A stretch of 64,000 bases of DNA from Flavobacteriaceae bacterium (GTDB lineage: Bacteria > Bacteroidota > Bacteroidia > Flavobacteriales > Flavobacteriaceae), in contig QXYU01000009.1 in the NCBI GenBank assembly GCA_009886755.1, positions 58,182-122,181 of the forward strand. The letters are read 5' to 3'. The notes under the pieces were generated by a model. That model was not told the DNA's origin and ran no database searches. It worked only from the letters and a program-made list of their open reading frames with translations. Below, piece after piece: positions 15,683-24,247 of the stretch. The position numbers were made by a program, and so were the translations under genes. Position 1 is the stretch's first letter. The number at the start of each line of letters is the position of its first letter.

Positions 15683-16900
15683 TCAAGTATGTTCTTCGTC
15701 TGAAATCTCTGGATAAAGGAAGTGATTGTATGGGAACCTTTGAACATGTAAGGCGCGCACTTCTTTATAAACGCGATCCCGAAAAGACTGTAGATTTGTT
15801 TTGTTGAGTGCAGAAATAAACAATGCTTGTCCGTTGGTTCGACTCATCCAAGTAGCTTCCCACTCGGCAATACTGTAATGTTTGGAACTGCGCTCAATTT
15901 GCAAATCGTCCTGATCAAAAGGCGAGGCTTCGTAAACATCAATCTTATTGAAAACCATCAATGTGGGTTTATCCAAGGCCTTAATATCTCCTAAAATCTC
16001 ATTCACCGAGGCAATATGTTCTTCAAAGTTGGGATGGGAAATATCCACCACATGAATCAGTAAATCCGCTTCTTGAACTTCATCAAGAGTGCTTTTAAAA
16101 GATTCGACCAACTGGGTAGGGAGCTTGCGAATAAAGCCTACGGTATCACTCAACAAAAAAGGTAAGTTTCCAATGACCACTTTTCGGACGGTGGTGTCTA
16201 AAGTGGCAAATAATTTGTTTTCAGCAAATACCTGACTTTTAGCAACCACATTCATCAGAGTCGATTTCCCCACATTGGTATATCCGACCAAAGCCGCACG
16301 AATCAAGCTCCCTCGGTTTCCGCGCTGGGTACTCATCTGCTTGTCAATCGTTGTTAGTTTTTTCTTCAATAGCGAGATCTTGTCTCTAACAATACGACGG
16401 TCGGTTTCAATTTCCGTTTCTCCAGGGCCTCGCATTCCAATCCCTCCGCGTTGTCGTTCTAAGTGCGTCCAAAGTCCCTTGAGTCGCGGGAGTAAATATT
16501 GGTATTGTGCCAATTCTACCTGAGTTCGGGCATAGCTAGTTTGAGCACGTTGGGCAAAAATATCCAGGATCAACCCCGTACGATCCAAAATTTTACATCG
16601 CAGCAATTCTTCAATATTACTCTGCTGTGCTGGCGTCAACTCATCATCAAAAACCACGGTGGTCACCTCATGCTCTTTGACAAAGTCAGCAACCGTTTGC
16701 ATTTTTCCACTCCCAATAAATGTTTTTGGATTGGGGATTTGAATGTTTTGTGTAAATCGTTGTAGTACTTTCCCCCCAGCGGTGTAGGCCAAAAACTCCA
16801 ATTCATCCAAATATTCCTTGGACTGCGTCGCATTTTGCTGAGACGTAACGATTCCTACTAAAACTGTTTTTTCGTAAGTGAGTTGATTTTTTTCAATCAT
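15683..16900 (-). CDS. hflX: Ribosome-associated GTPase HflX
   Basis: The 405-residue protein shows the HflX layout: an N-terminal domain with FIGSGKMQTVADFV and the family GGIGMRGPGETEIE signature (about 152-165), a helical linker, then the G domain with G1 GYTNVGKS at 206-213, G3 DTVG at 252-255 and G4 NKID at 318-321. HflX binds the large ribosomal subunit and splits stalled 70S ribosomes under stress. Its start overlaps the end of lpxH by 8 nt, so the two are cotranscribed. Confidence 0.95.
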   Translation of the reverse strand: MIEKNQLTYEKTVLVGIVTSQQNATQSKEYLDELEFLAYTAGGKVLQRFTQNIQIPNPKTFIGSGKMQTVADFVKEHEVTTVVFDDELTPAQQSNIEELLRCKILDRTGLILDIFAQRAQTSYARTQVELAQYQYLLPRLKGLWTHLERQRGGIGMRGPGETEIETDRRIVRDKISLLKKKLTTIDKQMSTQRGNRGSLIRAALVGYTNVGKSTLMNVVAKSQVFAENKLFATLDTTVRKVVIGNLPFLLSDTVGFIRKLPTQLVESFKSTLDEVQEADLLIHVVDISHPNFEEHIASVNEILGDIKALDKPTLMVFNKIDVYEASPFDQDDLQIERSSKHYSIAEWEATWMSRTNGQALFISALNKTNLQSFRDRVYKEVRALHVQRFPYNHFLYPEISDEEHT

Positions 16901-17666
16901 GGGTCGGCTTCCATTTTTCTAGGGTGAGCTTTTGTCCGTCGAATACGGCATAGGTAAAATGATGGATCCAATCACCTGTATTGACATACAATGCGTGCTG
17001 GCCTATCGGAATCTCTAGTGGTAAATGACGGTGTCCAAAGAGAAAAAAATCAAAAGGTTTTTGCTCTCGTTTTCGGTGACAATATTGCGCCAACCATTCG
17101 TTTTCAGCTCCCTGAAATTGAACATTATCATCTCCTGAAATCAATCGATTACGGACCGATAAATATTGAGCCAACCGCACCCCAATATCGGGATGCAACC
17201 ATCGAAATAACCATTTGGACAATGGGTTTACAAAAAGTTTTTTCATTCGCTTATAGCCCTTGTCTCCGGGACCTAGTCCGTCGCCATGACCGATTAGAAA
17301 CTGCTTGTTATTGATCGTAAATTCTTGCGGTTTATGATAGACAGGGATGCCGAGTTCTTGTGTGAAATAGTTGCGCATCCATAGATCATGATTCCCAACA
17401 AAATAGTGTATTTCAAGACCTGTATCGGCTAATTGCGCCAATTTTCCTAGCGTCCGGACAAAGCCTTTGGGTACTACCTTTTGGTATTCAAACCAAAAGT
17501 CAAACAAGTCCCCCATCAAAAACAGAATCGCTCCGTCTTCGGCTACTTGATCCAACCATTGGATAAAAAGAGTTTCTCTTTCTCGACTTTCTTTATACGT
17601 GGGCGCACCCAAATGTTGATCGGAAGCGAAGTAAACACGTTGATGTGATGGAATTGTCCGTTGCAT
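16893..17666 (-). CDS. lpxH: UDP-2,3-diacylglucosamine hydrolase (LpxH-like)
   Basis: A 257-residue calcineurin-like metallophosphoesterase. Metal-binding residues are visible as D16 and H18 (FASDQHLG), D53 (MGDLFDFWFEY), N92 and H93 (GNHDLW), and the later HGDG and GHRH blocks. GDLFDFWFEY and the length fit LpxH, which cleaves UDP-2,3-diacylglucosamine to lipid X on the inner face of the inner membrane during lipid A synthesis. Flavobacterial annotations of this family agree, though related phosphoesterases share the fold. A perfect -7 box lies 8 nt upstream of the ATG, inside the short gap after metB. Confidence 0.85.
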   Translation of the reverse strand: MQRTIPSHQRVYFASDQHLGAPTYKESRERETLFIQWLDQVAEDGAILFLMGDLFDFWFEYQKVVPKGFVRTLGKLAQLADTGLEIHYFVGNHDLWMRNYFTQELGIPVYHKPQEFTINNKQFLIGHGDGLGPGDKGYKRMKKLFVNPLSKWLFRWLHPDIGVRLAQYLSVRNRLISGDDNVQFQGAENEWLAQYCHRKREQKPFDFFLFGHRHLPLEIPIGQHALYVNTGDWIHHFTYAVFDGQKLTLEKWKPTHD

Positions 17667-17674
17667 TGCCTTAG

Positions 17675-17682
17675 CAAAGATA
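17675..17682 (-). promoter_or_regulatory. -7 promoter element of lpxH-hflX
   Basis: On the minus strand TATCTTTG matches TAnnTTTG exactly and ends 8 nt before the lpxH ATG. It lies in the 24-nt gap between metB and lpxH, so the pair likely has its own promoter. Confidence 0.5.
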
Positions 17683-17690
17683 GCGATTCT

Positions 17691-18842
17691 CTAGCCTAAG
17701 GCCTGCTCCAAATCAGCAATCAAATCAGTACTATCTTCAATCCCTACACTCAGACGAATCAAACCGTCCACCACGCCTTGTTCTTCTCGCATGGCTTTAG
17801 GAATGCTAGCGTGTGTCATGCTGGCGGGATGTCCTGCCAGACTTTCTACACCGCCCAGGGATTCAGCGAGGGTGAACAGTTCCAGCTTGCGAAGAATTTC
17901 TTTGGCTCTTTCAAAATCGACATCTTTAGAAACAAAAGACAGCATGGCGCCAAAATCACGCATCTGTTTTTTGGCTGTTGCGTGCTGTGGATGGCTTTCA
18001 AAACCGGGCCAATAAACGCGTTCCACCTTAGGATGTGCAGCCAAATACTGTGCGATTTGAGCCGCATTTTCACAATGACGTTGCATTCGCACAGATAGGG
18101 TCTTGATCCCTCTAAGGGTCAAAAAACTATCCATAGGCCCTGGAACGGCACCGCTTGCATTTTGAATAAAGGCCAATTGCTCGTGCAATTCCTCATCATT
18201 AACTACTAGAGCTCCCATGATGACGTCGCTGTGTCCTCCCAAATATTTGGTGGCAGAGTGCATGACAATATCTGCACCCAAGTCCAAAGGTTGTTGGAGA
18301 TAGGAAGATGCAAATGTGTTATCTACAGCTATTAATATATTTTTCCCTTTGACCATTGCAACATAAGCTTCAATATCCACTACCTGCATCATAGGATTGG
18401 TTGGTGTTTCGATCCAAATCAGCTTTGTCTTGTCATTGAGTTTTTCCGCAACCCTCTGGGGGTCTGTCAAATCCACAAAATGAAAACGAATGCCCATTCC
18501 TTCAAAAATCTTGGCAAAAAGACGATAACTGCCTCCGTACAAATCATTGCTTGACAATACCTCATCTCCAGGTTGGAGCAATTTGATGACCGCGTCGATA
18601 GCCGCTAAACCCGAAGCAAAACACAAACCGTATTCACCATTTTCAATACTGGCCATACTTTTTTCCAAAGCTGTCCGAGTCGGGTTATGCGTTCGACTGT
18701 ATTCATAGCCCTTATGGCCTCCTGGTTCTGCTTGCGCATAGGTCGAGGTTTGGTAGATCGGTGGCATTACGGCTCCGTATGCCGGATCAGGTTCTTGACC
18801 ACCGTGGATGGTCTTGGTGTTGAATTGCATGGGTTTCTTCAT
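17691..18842 (-). CDS. metB: Cystathionine gamma-synthase/lyase family PLP enzyme
   Basis: The 383-residue Cys/Met-metabolism enzyme has the PLP lysine at K199 in SATKYLGGHSD, the PLP-phosphate segment FASGLAAIDA near 75-84 and the N-terminal TIHGGQEPDP typical of the family. It makes or cleaves cystathionine in the cytoplasm, linking methionine and cysteine metabolism. Sequence alone does not separate gamma-synthase (MetB) from gamma-lyase, so the symbol is provisional. A 12-nt shorter start (MQFNTK) is possible. No SAM or other riboswitch fits in its leader of about 16 nt. Confidence 0.88.
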   Translation of the reverse strand: MKKPMQFNTKTIHGGQEPDPAYGAVMPPIYQTSTYAQAEPGGHKGYEYSRTHNPTRTALEKSMASIENGEYGLCFASGLAAIDAVIKLLQPGDEVLSSNDLYGGSYRLFAKIFEGMGIRFHFVDLTDPQRVAEKLNDKTKLIWIETPTNPMMQVVDIEAYVAMVKGKNILIAVDNTFASSYLQQPLDLGADIVMHSATKYLGGHSDVIMGALVVNDEELHEQLAFIQNASGAVPGPMDSFLTLRGIKTLSVRMQRHCENAAQIAQYLAAHPKVERVYWPGFESHPQHATAKKQMRDFGAMLSFVSKDVDFERAKEILRKLELFTLAESLGGVESLAGHPASMTHASIPKAMREEQGVVDGLIRLSVGIEDSTDLIADLEQALG

Positions 18843-18858
18843 GGCCGTTATTTGCTAG

Positions 18859-18866
18859 CAAATGTA
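18859..18866 (-). promoter_or_regulatory. -7 promoter element of metB
   Basis: Minus-strand TACATTTG matches TAnnTTTG exactly and ends 16 nt before the metB ATG. No good -33 TTTG was seen at the usual spacing. Confidence 0.5.
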
Positions 18867-18937
18867 TCTTTTTTTGACATTGAAATAATGGCTTACGCAA
18901 TAAAATAAACGAACTTTGACAACTGAATACCGTAAAA

Positions 18938-19291
18938 ATGAAGGCTTTTTATTATTTAAAAACATGCAATACCTGCCAACGGATATTGGAGACGCTCCAG
19001 CTTCCAGACACGGTAGTAATCCGAGAAATTAAAAGTCAGCCCATCACCGAAGCTGAACTACAGCAAATCCATTTGCGAACAGGCAGTTATGAAGCTTTGT
19101 TCAGTAAGCGAGCCCGTTTGTATCAAGAACGTGGACTGAAAAACCAAGCCCTATCAGACACAGATTTTAAGAACTTGCTGCTGGAACACTACACCTTTCT
19201 TAAACGGCCTGTCTTGATTTGGGAGGATCAAGTTTTTGTGGGAAATAGCAAAAAAACAATCGAAGAAGCATCGAACTGTATTCATGGGTAA
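18938..19291 (+). CDS. ArsC/Spx-type thioredoxin-fold protein
   Basis: The 117-residue protein has the N-terminal motif KTCNTCQRI with C10 and C13, the conserved LFSKRARLYQE helix and the cis-Pro segment LKRPVLIWEDQVFVGNSK. This is the arsenate reductase-like (YffB/ArsC) family. Some members reduce arsenate with glutathione or thioredoxin; many have no known substrate. The arsenate-reductase Arg triad is not clear here, so a general thiol oxidoreductase is equally likely. Its stop overlaps the start of the EamA transporter by 8 nt. Confidence 0.8.
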   Translation: MKAFYYLKTCNTCQRILETLQLPDTVVIREIKSQPITEAELQQIHLRTGSYEALFSKRARLYQERGLKNQALSDTDFKNLLLEHYTFLKRPVLIWEDQVFVGNSKKTIEEASNCIHG

Positions 19292-20177
19292 GCAAAAAAT
19301 TCTTGCGCTCTTAGCTGCCTTTGGAGCGACGCTAATATATGGGCTCAATCACACCATTGCCAAGGTCCTTATGCCCGACTACATTGGTGCTTATGGCTTT
19401 ATCATGCTCCGTTTATTAGGTGCTGGATTGCTTTTTTGGATGATCAGTCCCCTGGGACCCAAAGAAAAAATTCAAACCGAAGACTATCCTCGTTTGTTCT
19501 TTAGTAGTCTCTTGGGTATGTGCATCAATATGCTGATGTTTTTTAAAGGACTAGAACTCTCTACTCCTATAAATAGCGGTGTTATAATTACCATCACTCC
19601 TATTATGGTTCTGCTGTTGTCTTACTTTTTCCTTAACGAGTCTATTGGCTGGCGTAAAACCATGGGGATTTTGCTGGGTTTTTCTGGAGCTTTGGGATTG
19701 ACCCTTTTTGGGGCTGAAAGCCAGCAAAACGCCCCAAATATCCCGTTGGGAAACTCCTTATTTTTGATTAACAGTAGCAGCTATGCTGCATATTTGATTC
19801 TTGTAAAACCCCTCACTCAAAAATACCATTCTATCACCTTAATGAAATGGTCTTTCCTATTTGGTCTTTTGTTGTCGTCGCCAGTCACATTCGGAGAGTT
19901 TCTTGCCGTAAAGTGGGACTCTTTACCCTTTGATGTGATTTGGAGAATGGGCTTTGTTGTGGTAGGGACTTCGTTTTTGACCTATTTGTTTAATGTCTAT
20001 TCATTGAAAACACTATCCCCTACTACCGTTGGGGCTTTTATTTATTTCCAACCGCTTATTGCGATCCTTTATGCTTTGTTTTCTGAAAACGACTCCCTTG
20101 ATGGGATAAAAATCGCTGGTACTTTGTGCATACTTACTGGAGTTTATTTAGTTACCAAAAAAAGAAGTCCTAAGTGA
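19284..20177 (+). CDS. EamA/DMT-family transporter
   Basis: The 297-residue membrane protein has about ten hydrophobic helices and two EamA repeats. The N-terminal GATLIYGLNHTIAKVLMPDY and the mid-protein PLGNSLFLINSSSYAAYLIL are typical of drug/metabolite transporters, which export or import small metabolites across the inner membrane. I chose the ATG at 19284 because MGKQKILALLAAFGATLIYG gives a normal first helix. The upstream in-frame extension only overlaps the ArsC-like gene. Substrate unknown. Confidence 0.85.
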   Translation: MGKQKILALLAAFGATLIYGLNHTIAKVLMPDYIGAYGFIMLRLLGAGLLFWMISPLGPKEKIQTEDYPRLFFSSLLGMCINMLMFFKGLELSTPINSGVIITITPIMVLLLSYFFLNESIGWRKTMGILLGFSGALGLTLFGAESQQNAPNIPLGNSLFLINSSSYAAYLILVKPLTQKYHSITLMKWSFLFGLLLSSPVTFGEFLAVKWDSLPFDVIWRMGFVVVGTSFLTYLFNVYSLKTLSPTTVGAFIYFQPLIAILYALFSENDSLDGIKIAGTLCILTGVYLVTKKRSPK

Positions 20178-20264
20178 CTTTGAAGGACGCTTTATAAATT
20201 ATAATAGAGGGTTCTTTATTTACACTACATATTAGTATATTAGAAAACACATTTAAAAGTACAA

Positions 20265-20747
20265 ATGAAGCGTACGATTGGACTATTAGGAATGGCTTTT
20301 CTCCTTTTTTCTTGCGGAGGTGAAGGCAAAAAAGAAAAAAAAGGCTTTGAATACAACCGTGTTCAAAAGACAGAGAAAAAAATCTCTGCCGCTGCTGACA
20401 AAGCTCCCGTTGATCTTTCAAACAAGGGAATTGGACCTATTTCAGATTTTGAATTTCCCTCTGACATTGATGCTGATATGGCAGCCACAGGTAGTACTAT
20501 ATTCAAACAAAAGTGTACGGCCTGCCACTATCCAGACAAACGTTTGATTGGCCCAGCCATGACAGGCATCTATGAAAGAAGACATCCTGCTTGGGTTCTC
20601 AATATGTTGCTAAATCCTACGGAAATGCTTGAAAAGGATCCTGTCGCAATGGGTTTGTTAAAGGAGTATAACAATGTAATCATGCTCAATCAAAACCTTT
20701 CGCAAGAAGAGGCTAGAGCAATTGCAGAATACTTAAGAACGCTATAG
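20265..20747 (+). CDS. c-type cytochrome lipoprotein
   Basis: The 160-residue protein starts with a lipoprotein signal (LLFSCGGEG, lipid Cys 17) and a charged linker. A class I cytochrome c domain follows, with the haem motif CTACH at 84-88 and a likely axial Met at M140 in NNVIM. It should sit in the periplasm on a membrane anchor and carry single electrons. It is convergent with the gluconate-dehydrogenase-subunit-3/GMC pair, which would need such an acceptor, so I infer it is their electron partner. Confidence 0.85.
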   Translation: MKRTIGLLGMAFLLFSCGGEGKKEKKGFEYNRVQKTEKKISAAADKAPVDLSNKGIGPISDFEFPSDIDADMAATGSTIFKQKCTACHYPDKRLIGPAMTGIYERRHPAWVLNMLLNPTEMLEKDPVAMGLLKEYNNVIMLNQNLSQEEARAIAEYLRTL

Positions 20748-20760
20748 AGGATCTATAGCG
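20740..20760. terminator. Shared bidirectional hairpin over two stop codons
   Basis: Arms CGCTATAG (20740-20747) and CTATAGCG (20753-20760) are perfect 8-bp complements around a 5-nt loop. The cytochrome TAG stop lies in one arm and the convergent subunit-3 stop in the other. There is no T-tract, so termination is plausible but not certain. Confidence 0.45.
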
Positions 20761-21400
20761 ACCAAGCTTTTCCTCCAGTAGTTTCCATTAAATCCACACA
20801 GCCTTTTTGCTGTCCGGGAACGGGTGCGTAGGCCAAAACCTGTTCACCAATATATTCCGATCCTTTGTAGGCATTAACTGCCAAGCTTCGAATTTCTCTA
20901 GTCACGGCAAAAGCTGCTGGCTCAGCTTCCAAAACGGTAGCCGCTCCAGATTCATCCGCCGCAATCGCCGCTTCTTGAATCGCTTTCCACCATTGGCTAG
21001 CAATCGTTTCAGTGGGTTTAAGATACTTTGCTATCTGACCTTCAATCTCTTCTTTTGTGATAGCATTCCATTCAGATTTTTGATTGTCAGATAAAGTGAC
21101 CTCTTTGAATTTCTGCAGAGACATTTTTACCTCTTCGATACTTTTATCTTCCACAGCTAAGTCCATGTAGGTGTCTACAAATTGAATCAAATTCAAGTCA
21201 GTTGCACCTGGGAGAGCTTCACTGGAAGGCAAAATGATATCCATGATCTCAGCGACCAAGTTTGCCTCATCACTAGTGAGCACCTTTGGGGTCCATCCAG
21301 TATTGGATTGACAACTTTGGATTACACTTGAAAGGGCTGGAGTGATGGTGATCGCTCCAAAAGAAAGTCCAATATTTTTTAATGCTTGTCTTCTATCCAT
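20753..21400 (-). CDS. Gluconate 2-dehydrogenase subunit 3 family protein
   Basis: This 215-residue protein has a twin-arginine-type N-terminus (MDRRQALKNIGLSFGA) followed by a lipobox-like VIQSC around Cys 30. It should be exported folded and anchored in the periplasm. The helical body (DEANLVAEIMDIILPSSEALPGATD; FVDTYMDLAV) is that of the small subunit of membrane FAD dehydrogenases. In this family the small subunit carries the Tat signal and the catalytic GMC subunit hitch-hikes. The GMC gene is 11 nt upstream in the same operon and has no signal of its own, which fits. Confidence 0.88.
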   Translation of the reverse strand: MDRRQALKNIGLSFGAITITPALSSVIQSCQSNTGWTPKVLTSDEANLVAEIMDIILPSSEALPGATDLNLIQFVDTYMDLAVEDKSIEEVKMSLQKFKEVTLSDNQKSEWNAITKEEIEGQIAKYLKPTETIASQWWKAIQEAAIAADESGAATVLEAEPAAFAVTREIRSLAVNAYKGSEYIGEQVLAYAPVPGQQKGCVDLMETTGGKAWSL

Positions 21401-21411
21401 GGTCGTTTTGA

Positions 21412-23103
21412 TTAAAGATTCATTTTTTTCAATTCTTTTACAGCATGATCGGCTGCTCGTGCAGTCATTGCCATATAAGTCAAGGATGGGTTTTGATTGG
21501 CTGCCGAAGTCATCGCCGCTCCATCAGTCACATATACATTGGGTACCGTATGAATCTGATTATGACCATTGAGAACAGATGTTTTCGGATCACGTCCCAT
21601 TCTGGCGGTTCCCATCTCGTGAATCCCTAGCCCTAAACTATAGCCGTCATCATAACCACTAACGTTTTTAGCTCCCATTTTTTCGAGCATTTCCATGGCT
21701 TGCTGTTTCATATCTTTCCGCATAATTTTTTCGTTTTCACGAATTTCAGCATCAAAGGTCACTGTAGGTAAGCCCCACTCGTCAAGTTTCTCATAGTCGA
21801 GATACATTTTATTGTCATGGTACGGGAGTGTTTCTCCAAATCCATTGAGTCCAATTCCCCATTGTCCTGGTTCAAGAATTGCATTTTTATAGGCTTCTCC
21901 GTAGGCCGCTTCTTCAGCCGACTGACTCCAGCCCCAACGACTTCCACCTCCTTGGTAGCCATAGCCTCGGATAAAGTCTTTTTGATTGGTCTTTCCACCA
22001 AGGTTTCGGAACCGGGGAATGTAAATTCCATTGGGTCGTCTTCCTGTAAAATAGCGATCTTCAAACCCTTCAACAACACCTCGTGCTCCTGTACGGAAAT
22101 GATGATCCATGATATTATGCCCCAGTTCTCCTGAATCGTTCCCCATTCCATTCGGGAAGCGCTCCGATTTTGACTGCATCAAAATTGAGGTAGAGGCTAC
22201 AGCAGAGGCACACAAGAAAATCACTTTGGCATAATACTCATGGGTTTCTTTGGTTTCTGCATCGATCAATCGAATTCCAGTGGCGCGTTTATTGTCTGCG
22301 TCATAAAGTACTTCGTGGACAATCGAGTTGGGTCGTAATGTCATGTTGCCTGTTGCTTCTGCCGCAGGTAATGTAGAGGAGTTGCTACTAAAGTAAGCTC
22401 CAAAAGGACACCCCCGCGCACAGCGATTTCGGTATTGACAGTTCAAACGCCCCAAACCGGGCTTGGTGCCTTCAGTAATATGTGCTACTCTACCAATGGT
22501 TACCACACGGTCGTTGTATCCAGAGGCAACTGCTTTTTTCAATTCTTCCTCGGCACAATTGAGTTCCATAGCCTTTAGGAATTTTCCATCGGGAAGCTGT
22601 GGCAAACCTAAGTTCTCCCCACTCACTCCTATATACTGTTCTACATAGTCATACCATGGTACGATATCTTTGTAGCGAATGGGCCAATCCACAGCAATAC
22701 CTTCTTTGGCATTGGCCTCAAAATCAAAATCACTCAAGCGGTAACTTTGGCGGCCCCACATTAGGGATCGTCCTCCTACATGATAACCTCGCAACCAATC
22801 AAAAGGTTTTTTTTCATTATAAGGATGCTTGAGGTCATTGACGAAAAAATGCTTTCCAGATTCTCGAGTAGTATAGCCCGAACGTGATTGTTTGGGTTGC
22901 TGCTCTCGGGTCTCTTTGGTAATAATGTCTCCCGCTGGATAATCCCACGGATCGTCATTCATTGTAGGATAATCCTCAATATGATTGACCATTCTGCCGC
23001 GTTCCAAGACAAGTGTCTTTAAGCCTTTTTCACAAAGTTCTTTTGCCGCCCAGCCGCCGGACATTCCTGTTCCCACAACAATAGCATCAAATTCTTGATT
23101 CAT
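21412..23103 (-). CDS. GMC oxidoreductase, catalytic FAD subunit (sugar dehydrogenase-like)
   Basis: The 563-residue protein opens with the FAD-binding motif VVGTGMSGGWAAKEL (about 9-23). It has GGRSLMWGRQSYRL (about 110-122) and the GMC C-terminal block HEMGTARMG with likely catalytic H495 and N538 (NPSLTYMA). Cysteines 222, 228 and 232 (CQYRNRCARGC) resemble the segment that binds a 3Fe-4S cluster in bacterial FAD glucose dehydrogenases. No signal peptide is visible, in line with Tat hitch-hiking on the subunit-3 protein. Related enzymes oxidise glucosides at C3; the substrate here is inferred from the DUF1080 neighbour. Confidence 0.88.
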   Translation of the reverse strand: MNQEFDAIVVGTGMSGGWAAKELCEKGLKTLVLERGRMVNHIEDYPTMNDDPWDYPAGDIITKETREQQPKQSRSGYTTRESGKHFFVNDLKHPYNEKKPFDWLRGYHVGGRSLMWGRQSYRLSDFDFEANAKEGIAVDWPIRYKDIVPWYDYVEQYIGVSGENLGLPQLPDGKFLKAMELNCAEEELKKAVASGYNDRVVTIGRVAHITEGTKPGLGRLNCQYRNRCARGCPFGAYFSSNSSTLPAAEATGNMTLRPNSIVHEVLYDADNKRATGIRLIDAETKETHEYYAKVIFLCASAVASTSILMQSKSERFPNGMGNDSGELGHNIMDHHFRTGARGVVEGFEDRYFTGRRPNGIYIPRFRNLGGKTNQKDFIRGYGYQGGGSRWGWSQSAEEAAYGEAYKNAILEPGQWGIGLNGFGETLPYHDNKMYLDYEKLDEWGLPTVTFDAEIRENEKIMRKDMKQQAMEMLEKMGAKNVSGYDDGYSLGLGIHEMGTARMGRDPKTSVLNGHNQIHTVPNVYVTDGAAMTSAANQNPSLTYMAMTARAADHAVKELKKMNL

Positions 23104-23144
23104 TCTGATTGATTTTTTTGGTAAAACTTAAGTAACAGTAAATC

Positions 23145-23152
23145 CAAATATA
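23145..23152 (-). promoter_or_regulatory. -7 promoter element of the GMC/subunit-3 operon
   Basis: Minus-strand TATATTTG is an exact TAnnTTTG match ending 41 nt before the GMC ATG. A TTG about 23 nt further upstream could serve as a loose -33 element. Confidence 0.5.
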
Positions 23153-23265
23153 GAAGAATTAATTTATCTATTTCACAATGAAACCTCCAAACTTTTTCTA
23201 AATTGAAGCGCAGATTGACAAATGGATGAAAAGTCCATAAATCGTTTATAAATACAACATGACTT

Positions 23266-24219
23266 ATGAAAAAAAACAGTTTTTTAACAAACATGAAGCT
23301 CCTAGGTTTGAGCTTGTGTTCCTTCGCTTTAATCACTCAATGTGCTCCTGAAAAAAAAGAGCCCTTCTTTAAAATTTCATTAGCCCAATGGTCCATTAAT
23401 AAAATGGTCAAAGCAGGTACGGTGTCTCAATATGACTTTGCACGCTTGGCTTCCGAATGGGGCTTCGAGGGTATTGAATACGTAAGTCAATTGTATTTTG
23501 ATGTAGCCGAAGCAGAAGACAAAGAAGCTGCCTTGCAAACTTTTGTTGAAAAAAGCAAAGCAGCATCTGAAAAATACGGCATTCAAAATGTATTGATCAT
23601 GATTGACCATGAGGGAGACCTATCAGCTCCTGACTCCATCGTTCGTGCCAAAGCGGTTTCTGATCATATGGGATGGGTCAAAGCAGCAGCAGCCTTAGGC
23701 TGTCATGCCGTTCGTGTCAACCTCGACGGTACTGAAGATCCTGAAGAATGGCTGGAAACTTCTGTTGCTGGACTTTCGGAATTGGCCCGTCAAGCTGCTG
23801 AATACAACATTAATGTTATTGTAGAAAACCACGGAGACCTTTCTTCCAATATTGACCTTTTGATGCAGGTAATCAACACCGTTGACCTTCCCAACTGCGG
23901 AACCCTCCCTGATTTTGGAAACTTCTGTATGAAAGGAGCTACAGCCATTCGAGATGCCAGCTGTGAAAAAGTCTATCCGATCTATCAAGGCGTAACCAAT
24001 ATGCTTCCCAAAGCCTTAGCAGTAAGTGCCAAGGCTTATGAGTTTGATGCTCAAGGAGCAGAGATACATATAGACTATACCAAAATGTTGAAACTGGTGC
24101 ACAATGCAGGATATGCCGGATTTGTTGGAGTAGAATACGAAGGAGACAAACTATCCGAGTCAGATGGTATCAAAGCGACCAAAGCCTTGCTCATCGATGC
24201 AGCACAGGCGATAGAATAA
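23266..24219 (+). CDS. TIM-barrel sugar isomerase/epimerase, lipoprotein
   Basis: The 317-residue protein has a lipoprotein signal ending FALITQCAPEK (lipid Cys 27), so it is outside the cytoplasm. The body is an AP endonuclease family 2-type TIM barrel with metal-ligand blocks VIVENHGDL, LPDFGNFC, EIHIDYTKML and FVGVEYEG. Such enzymes isomerise or epimerise sugars, and some act on 3-keto sugars. It is divergent from the GMC gene and first in a plus-strand operon with a transporter, a Gfo/Idh/MocA enzyme, another TIM barrel and DUF1080. I infer action on 3-keto sugars in the periplasm. Confidence 0.82.
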   Translation: MKKNSFLTNMKLLGLSLCSFALITQCAPEKKEPFFKISLAQWSINKMVKAGTVSQYDFARLASEWGFEGIEYVSQLYFDVAEAEDKEAALQTFVEKSKAASEKYGIQNVLIMIDHEGDLSAPDSIVRAKAVSDHMGWVKAAAALGCHAVRVNLDGTEDPEEWLETSVAGLSELARQAAEYNINVIVENHGDLSSNIDLLMQVINTVDLPNCGTLPDFGNFCMKGATAIRDASCEKVYPIYQGVTNMLPKALAVSAKAYEFDAQGAEIHIDYTKMLKLVHNAGYAGFVGVEYEGDKLSESDGIKATKALLIDAAQAIE

Positions 24220-24247
24220 TAGAATTTGACACCATAAAAAAACCAAA

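Noticed and set aside
18843..18937. Possible SAM riboswitch upstream of metB
   Set aside because: The predicted leader is about 16 nt, too short for an aptamer.
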